Made by a program: the position numbers and the translations under genes | The notes under the pieces: generated by a model | The model's input: the letters and a program-made list of their open reading frames with translations, nothing else | What the model was told of the DNA's origin: nothing | Databases searched by the model: none | From: Omphiscola glabra | Lineage: Eukaryota > Mollusca > Gastropoda > Lymnaeidae | Assembly (NCBI GenBank): GCA_964017045.1 | Contig: OZ024804.1 | Span: 28,658,945-28,722,944, forward strand | Direction of reading: 5' to 3' | DNA length: 64,000 nt | In this document: positions 25,801 through 34,800 of the stretch, one piece after another | Numbering within the stretch: position 1 is the stretch's first letter | Layout of the letters: every line of letters starts with the position of its first letter

Positions 25801-28800
25801 ATAACTTGAAAGATTCCCAACATATACAAGCAATAATGTAGGAATCGCAAAAGGGAGGGGTTCACAAATTCCGGCCCCCTAAAAGTGTCACCCTTGACGG
25901 ACCTCTCCCTCAACCCTCCCTCACATGTACGTTTCTCAACGCCAAAATTCTAGCCACGCCACATGGTGATACGGTGCTAAAGCTAACACAAATGTGTCCA
26001 GGGTAGCGCTGGAGCAGAGCCCGGTCAAATTAAGCCTGCTCCATAACCCTGACTTATAACTAAGCCATTTTTTTAAAAAATATCATTATAAAACTATTCA
26101 TGGAAGATTTCATTGAAATGTGAATAGCCTATTTCAGACTAAACGAGAACAAGTGAATCTTTTGAAATGCTATTGGCGCGGCTGTTGGTAGTGCACATAG
26201 CTGGGGCTGTCGACGTCATCGATCGTTACCGTCCTTGGGTCTAAGCACGTTGAAACCCGTTATCTCACCCTAACCTAAAGGTGAAGGTCATGTATCAACC
26301 TTTACCTTTTCTCGTTGGAATTTAAAATGTGAAATTAATTTGTGGAACATATATTTTTTTTTTAAATGGGGGAGGCGCCACTTTTTTGTATTGTGTAAGT
26401 TTGAATAGAAAAAAAGAGGGTGTCGTGTGGACTTTTTAAAATCTCAAACATAACTGAAGTTATAACTTTATAACCTGTATATATACACACATTTATTGGC
26501 ACATACATATTGATGTTGTGGAACACACCTTGCGCACTCTGGCCAATTCTCTTCTCTCAGTGAAATGATAGTCGATCAAATCAAAATTGTTCTCTTTATC
26601 CTCACTCAGCATCACTATGAGATACGCCCCTTCATCTGTCAACACTGTCTGACGGTCTGTATAACGCTCTGCTGTCAGCTCATAACATAACTCTGACCGT
26701 CTGCTCCTCTCACGATTGACTACACTTATGCTCCGTTCACACGATCAAATTTTCATAAAACTTTCGTGAGAATATCGTCCAATTTAATTTTTGAACGCAC
26801 TATGTCGTGTGACAAAATAGTACGCTCGAAAAGAAGCATAACGAAAATTTGACGCTAATTTGACTTAAACGTGATCGTGTGAGCTGACCATTACTGACCC
26901 CAACATCAAATTAAATGTGGCAATGTGCCACTTTTTCTATGCATAATTTTGTATAATTTTGCATATGTGGCTGGGTGCCACCTATGTTGCAGGGTGCCAC
27001 CTAAGGGGCAACGAAAACACGCTCCAGTGGCCAGGCCTGTCCACGTCATGAGCTGAGTATGCCTGCCCCACGGGGAACGGGTAAAACAGCTCATGACGTA
27101 AACACAAAGGGTGACTAGATAAGCAGCGACCTCGACCCATTATTCAACGATGATCGCTGCACATTGCAAAGACTACATTTTTAGTTTGGGTCTGTCGATT
27201 TGCAATGTGCAGAGATCATCATTGAATAATGGGTGGATGTCCTACTGGCGTTGTGGTCACGTGTTTACTTCGTGCCTGTGACGACTGTTGGGGCGCAGTA
27301 ATGACAGGTCCACATGTGTCATGCTGTTTTCGTAAAACCTGTTTTGACGGGATAGCATCTAGACTGGACACGCTTGATTTTGAAACTGAACTAAATGTCC
27401 TAGTCTGTGATGCTGAGCTAATATCTTCCAGGTGCCCTGTAGGCCTTGTATTGGAAGTATTTGATGTTGAAACCATGACACTAAATGTCCTAGTCTGTGA
27501 TGCTGAGCTAATATCTTCCAGGTGCCCTGTAGGCCTTGTACTGGACGTATTTGATGGTGAAACCATGACACTAAATGTCCTAGTCTGTGATGCTGAGCTA
27601 ATATCTTCCAGGTGCCCTGTAGGCCTTGTACTGGAACTTTTTGATGGTGAAACCATGACACTAAATGTCCTAGTCTGTGATGCTGAGCTAATATCTTCCA
27701 GGTGCCCTGTAGGCCTTGTACTGGACGTATTTGATGGTGAAACCATGACACTAAATGTCCTAGTCTGTGATGCTGAGCTAATATCTTCCAGGTGCCCTGT
27801 AGGCCTTGTACTGGAACTTTTTGATGGTGAAACCATGACAGGGATTAAATCCTCTGTTTGATGGGTTTCTTCCATTGGATCACTTTCATTTTTTAATAAA
27901 ATGTCAGACTTCTCAAAAGTTTTCAGAAATTCTCCCTTCGAATCAAAAACTTGTGTTTTTGTTTTCAGTGTTACTATGTGGGTTACACAGGGCCGGTCTC
28001 AGGTCACTGCAACCTATGCGGCTGCAGTGGGCCCCGCACTTTATTTTATAATACAAAATCTTAATTTTCACTTATTATCTTTTTCCCTAGCCAGACTGGG
28101 CCCCACGCAATCGGTTTCGCATAGGGCTCCGCAATTGTTAGGGCCAGCCCTGTATATACATATACATATATACTAGTCATGGGTCTTTTCAAACAAATTC
28201 AGAGTTGCCCAAATTAAGTGAGAAAATCTCGAAACAAAATGTTAGTTAATATAACTGAATTAATATAATATTTTGCAATTTACAGTTGTATGCCAAGCGT
28301 TACGCTAATCAGGAAACATCTTCAATGTGCCCACCCCCCCCCCCCCACAACCCCGTTACCTCTCAACAATTTTAATCTTTGATGGGTCACAGTGAACCAA
28401 ATGTTGACGTTATTGTATTATATTGTAAGAGATGTATGGTTGCACCCTGCAAATATATATAGCTAACATATTTTACAATATAATATAATAACATAATATA
28501 ATGTGTGTATATACATATTTAAAGCTAGTAAGTCGAAATCGACCGTGACCACCTCAATCATCGGGTGTGTAAATTATATATATATATACGCAATTTCATT
28601 ACATGTGTTAATTATATATATAGACGTCAATTTCATTATATGTGTTAATTATATGTATAGACGTCAATTTCATTATATGTGTTAATTATATATATAGACG
28701 TCAATTTCATGATCTCAGCTGTTACAAATGTGTGCGTAGCATGTTTAAATAATTTAATGTTATGGGTACACACCTTTACAATACAGTTGTCATTGTTAAA

Positions 28801-31800
28801 GGCACATACAGAATGCTGAAGTTTGTCTTGCAAGATCTGAGATGTAACTAGCGCAAGTGTTGGCCACAATTTTTCGTGGTTAAGAGCTGGTTAAATTAGT
28901 TGGAAAGACCTAAGAACTTACGCAAACATCAAATATTTTTGGCGACGACATTTCTTCTCAGGATTATTTATTGGGCACTGTTTTTTCTTGCTATTCTCTT
29001 CTCCTACGAGGAAAGCTGCTCCTTTCTCTTGTACTACGAGGACAGCTGGTCATGAGTCTTTCTTGTATGAAAACGACGGCTTATAATCAATCAAATTACA
29101 ACAGCGATGTAATCAATAAAACAATAATAAATCTTAAATCGATAATGAAATTGTTTTAACATGACTTTTTTAAACCGTCATTTACAAATTGGTGTACAAA
29201 TAATTATCTTAAAATATGAGATTGTTTTTTCTTTTTTCTTTGGGTGGGGGGAGGGTGCATAGTTACAGTGTTATTAAATTTACTGGTGTTTAAAAAACAA
29301 TTTAATGCAAGGATTTAGTTTGAGGGAATGCTTTTATTGAACGCAATAAGCAATTATAAAGTTTTAAAAAAATAATAATTGTTGCATTTATAAAAATATA
29401 CAATTATATCAAAGTTATGAAAGTTTTAGTTATTTTACAATTGAAAGAAATGTATGTTTTACATACCGCATGGATAGCCTCTAAATAAACATCTTTAATT
29501 GTAAGGTACGACAAAAGTTGGATTGTGGGTCTTCTTTTGAAAATCTCTAGGAATGAGTTTCTAACGATAGTTATAAACGGTTTTAATAATTCACTCTTTA
29601 AATGCAATCTACCGATTTCCACGTAGTATTCCATTGGTGCGTACGGGGTGGCTTGGGCCGATATGTCCATGCACGTCCACTATCGACTATACACCATTAA
29701 TGCGTTTGCTCAACTCAATCAAAACTACCTTTGTATCTCAGCCTTAGCTATTAAACAATATAACAAAGACTGTAAAGCCAAAATGAAGAGGTCGCTTTTC
29801 ATTCCAGCATTGAACGCTTCCAAACTGTAGAAGAAATTGATTGGCAAAGTCGGTTATGGTTCGTTTGGGTCTTCGCTTTCTTCTTTCAACTGCTAAATGG
29901 AAATACGAACTTAAACTTGCACCCTGCACTATTTCAATAAATCAAAATACAAGGAAATGAGAGCTAAGGCGCTATTGATATACCGGCAAGTCGTCACAGA
30001 CCGGTGCAATGTTAATCTGGAGGCTTGGAATTAGAAGGAAAAAAACTTTCTTTGAAATCCCAGTGACCTATATTTCAATTAGGGGACCAGAAAAATGCCA
30101 ATCTAAGACACTGTAAACTTGAGTTGTTAAAGAAACTTTTCAAATAGCATTACATAATCAACTGTAATAGCATGACCGAATCAACTGTAATAGCATGGTA
30201 GAATCAACTGTAATAGCATGGTAGAATCAACTGTTATAGCATGGTAGAATCAACTGTTATAGCATGGTAGAATCAACTGTAAATGCATGACAGAATCAAC
30301 TGTAATAGCATGACAGAATCAACTGTAATAGCATGACAGAATCAACTGTAATAGCATGACAGAACCAACTGTAATAGCATGACAGAACCAACTGTAAGAA
30401 TACCGGTACTCATAACAAAAATATTATGTCTAAACACTAAGTTTTTTATTTTAAAGGGGTGGCACTGAAATCCTATGTTTAGGATTAGATGCCATGTTTG
30501 CAATGTGCCTTACTTCTAATACAATCACACACTGAAGAGGGTTTATACAAATAATTCAAAATTGTTTCAAATTAAAAGGGTTATTCTATGATATAAAAAC
30601 TTCTAAAGGCACTACAAAAAAAAAGGATTAAGCCCTAGGTAACAATTGTCTGGTAATTGAGATGAAAAGTTATTGCTGGTTTTCTACACGAGTCTGCGAT
30701 GTTGTTAAGTACTACATTTAAGCGAAAGTTAGTTCATGTCTTCAAGTTTTTTTTTTGCTTTCTGCTGAAATTACACTTCATAAATAAATCAACATCATTA
30801 TAAATTAAATATTCACCTACTTTTGAAATATAAAAAATAAATCTTTTTAAAACTAAATTGTGTTACAACTGTGCCATCAACACGCGATATTATGAATTGT
30901 ATTTGATTACTTAACCTAAACAAGAAAATGTACAGGTATAAACACACAAAGCTTATATATAGTTAATATAGAGTTGATACAAAGGTAATTGTATAACTTG
31001 GTCAATGGCAATTGTAATAGGTCAAATGTGAACACAAATATTTTATCTCGGATAACGTATTGTTTTTAGTAAATTAATATGAAACGGAAGTTAAGATGAA
31101 TGTCAAGGGCAGTAGAGAGAGAACGGTTAGGTATTCAACAGTATGGAGATTTGTGTTTTGCTCTTCCAGAATTTCATTCTGTGCCATCTTGTGTAATTGA
31201 GTAATATTGTAGTAGTAGCTTGTGTGAGGTATTAAGACAAAGTATCAGTTTCCTCCTATATTGGAGACTTTATTATTATTGTGTCAAGTGATAAATAAAT
31301 ATTATAGTGATGACTAAACTTCTGTCTCATGTTATTGAAGAGATAAGGATGACAAAGAAAGTGATTAAGGGATTAGAATATAGATACAAATTATTATATC
31401 CAGCTCGCAAGTAAAACGTAACAACATCACGCCAAATAATGATGGTGTTACAGAAATAAATATCACCGTCGATGGTAATATAAAACTAGAAGTTGCATAT
31501 TTTATTAGTACATTGTAAAAGAAGAAAGCATAAACAGCGCATGTGTAATTAGATAGAAATTAGAGCAACTATAACAGACAAAGTTAACTCTGAATTTTCA
31601 CACGACACTAATATTTATTCTCACGACACAATAGCGTAGGAATTTTAAGATAAGAATTAAATCATGAGAAAAGCGGGGAAATGTTTTTATAGCGTAGGGA
31701 GAACTCATTTTTTTTTTAGTAGCGCGACAATGTACGATTTATCTTGGGTGTGAGCAGACATGTTGGATTTCTTGAATGGAGTATTGCATTAATATTCGAT

Positions 31801-34800
31801 GGAGTGTTTTTGAACATGTGTGTTTATAATATATTCTTTGCATTGCACCTGTGATTGTTACAAGGATATGCTGATATTAAGGAATTATTTGTCTTATTCA
31901 ATATACGTCATAAAGTGATGTGTAAATTATCCAATTGGACATTGTCGATTCTTGAGAGAGGGGGAGAGATAGTTTTGAGGAACGGACAGTAGAATGAATT
32001 ATTCAGTTAGTAGTGGCAAGCCATCCATTACATTGAGTTCACAGCATTAGGTAAGATTGTTACAATAACAATTGTTACAATTACATATACACTAAAATAT
32101 ATTATATTGGTAGTTGTTGAAAAGTATTTTCTTTACTACAACAGTAATATTATCATTAAAGATTAAAAGCATGATCTTCGCTATATTGTTTGAATGATGA
32201 TGGTGTCTGGCGATATTAAATCTCATGAAATATCTCCAATGTTTCGTAGTATAGGTTGAATAGCATACAAATCACACTCATTCTCAACAGTCTTTTTTTA
32301 GTTTTTGTTTCCAGAGATGGGTTTGCCTTAGCATACACGTCACATTAATTCTCAGCAGTCTTTTTTGTTAGTTCGTGATTGTTTCTAGAGATGGCTTTCT
32401 CTTTCCGTTCATCTTTTTGGACTTTGCACTGAACCACTTCCACACCAGCCCATAACGGTAACGCCTTCTCCTGGAATGGAAATATGATGTGTGATGTTTG
32501 TTGATCTATAGATGTGCGATGTTTTTTGTACAATAGGTGTTCTGTATTTGTTGATCTATTGATGTGCGATGTTTGTTGTTCTATTGATGTGCGATGTTTG
32601 TTGATCTATTGATGTCATAACTCTTTGATATTCATCCAGTACTTAACATTTTTAATGATGATTATGAGATAGGGGCAATGTGCAATAATGACGTGAAATA
32701 TAACCATGATTAAATGACAGTCGTTGCCTCTAGAAAGACATGAATTATTATCAATGATTATGAGTTAACAATACTTTCAAGGAGCAAAAAAAAATCTATA
32801 TTATGGATTACGTGATGCACTCATAAAACCATACCATTAGGAAACCACATAATTCTCTCTAGCAATCCTTCACATGGTTCGGATACATCGGGTAAGTTGA
32901 AGGTAGTTATCACCAAGCCGTATTGGAAATTCTTTACATTAAATAATCTCCTTGATCAACCGGGTGTAGTTTTGCTATTTAAATCACATAAGATCCCTAT
33001 ACAACCGGGCGTATGTTGTTACTTACATAACATAATATCCTTGATTAACCGGACGAAGTTTACCGACTCCTGTATCACCTGTTGAAGTCGAAGGGCCACC
33101 TGTTCAAAGAAATTTGATTCTACTTTACAAAAGACAACACAACATATTCGACATTAGATTAACTAATTAGTATACGTGTTTTGGATTGTGATAAAATCTT
33201 TTAAGTAGATTAATGAGACACCAACAATTTGTGTAAAACAACAGTATATGTGAAGCTTTAATTGTGATTACACAAAATAAAAATTCAAACGTTTCGACAA
33301 AAGCCTTCACCAGTACCAAAAAAACCATATAATCAAAAATTAAATCTACATAATATATATGACAAACCTACCTATACCTACAAAATTTAAGAAAAGAAAA
33401 GAATAGGTACAAGACTCTAACGAAAACAAAGATCATACGGAATCATATCTTTGGGACCTGGCACCTCAACAGACAAATCATACCCCTTATCATGGCATGC
33501 ACAAGACTCTAATGAAAACAAAGATCATACGGAATCATATCTTTGGGACCTGGCACCTCTACAGACAAATCATACCCCTTATCATGGCATGCACAAGACT
33601 CTAATGAAAACAAAGATCATACGGAATCATATCTTTGGGACCTGGCACCTCTACAGACAAATCATACACCCTATCATGATATGTACAAGACTCTAACGAA
33701 AACTAAGATCATACGGGATCATATCTTTGGGACCTGGCACCTCTATAGACAAATCATACCCCTTATCATGGCATGTACAAGACTCTAATGAAAACAAAGA
33801 TCATACGGGATCATTTCTTTGGGACCTTTGCACATCTATAGACAAATCATACCACCAATCATTGCATCTAAGGTTTATTAGGTATCTAAAACTCATTATG
33901 ATATAATATAAATTTGCATTGAATGTACGTGTGTGTGTCTTTGTGTATGTGTCTGGTATCAAAGTCACTAAAACCTCGGATATATTAACAACCAGCCACG
34001 TTAAGTGAGTACGGGTATATTAACAACAAGCCACGTTAAGTGAGTTTACCCTGTCTTAAAATCACGGTCGCGGCCTCTTGGTCGTATCTGGAGTCCATAT
34101 TAACGTACGGCAGCCGTGTCATATGTTCTCTCCTCCGCAATGGTGGCCTGATCTGTGCAGACTGCACAAGTTTTGCGACCTCCTTGGCGATGTCGCGACA
34201 TAACTGTTCCGGTATTGTAACGGTGGGAGTTCTCGGCCTTGTCTCTTGGCCCCCTATTGTAGTAACAATGTAAACTTATTTAAAATATTCTGTATTTCTT
34301 TCAAGTGTTTTTGGTGGAACACTTCAATTTCCATTTGACACTTTTAGCCAGCGTTCTCATTTTTTAAAATCATATAATAAGTTTTTTTTAAAAGTCGAAC
34401 AAAAAAAAAGATTGACTTTTATTTAAGTAACCATACACGCGTATAAAAAATTGACATGTGTCAATTATTATAAGAACTTTTTTTAGTAAATAATTGATAT
34501 CGGTAAATTGTTACAAAGCCCTTATCTTGTGTTTATCTTTTTAAAAAAACCTTTTATGTGAGCAAATCTAATTTTTTAAACATTATTGTGTTCTAAAGTT
34601 CTTACAGAAGCTAAACGCATTTTACCAGTCACTAATCTACAGATGTCAACAAGACAAACGACATATTCACCAGTTCCAGATTTGCCCTCCTTGTCTCGAC
34701 TCCTCAGAATCGATCTGATCTCCTTACACACGGCGAGTACGTCTGTGTCTCTGAGCTCTCCTTTCAGTCTCTGGATGATGTGTGACGTCAAGATGTTGAA

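Noticed and set aside
33451..33788. Two 81-codon plus frames with the same peptide
   Set aside because: 92-bp tandem repeat; the second frame is the first shifted by one unit.
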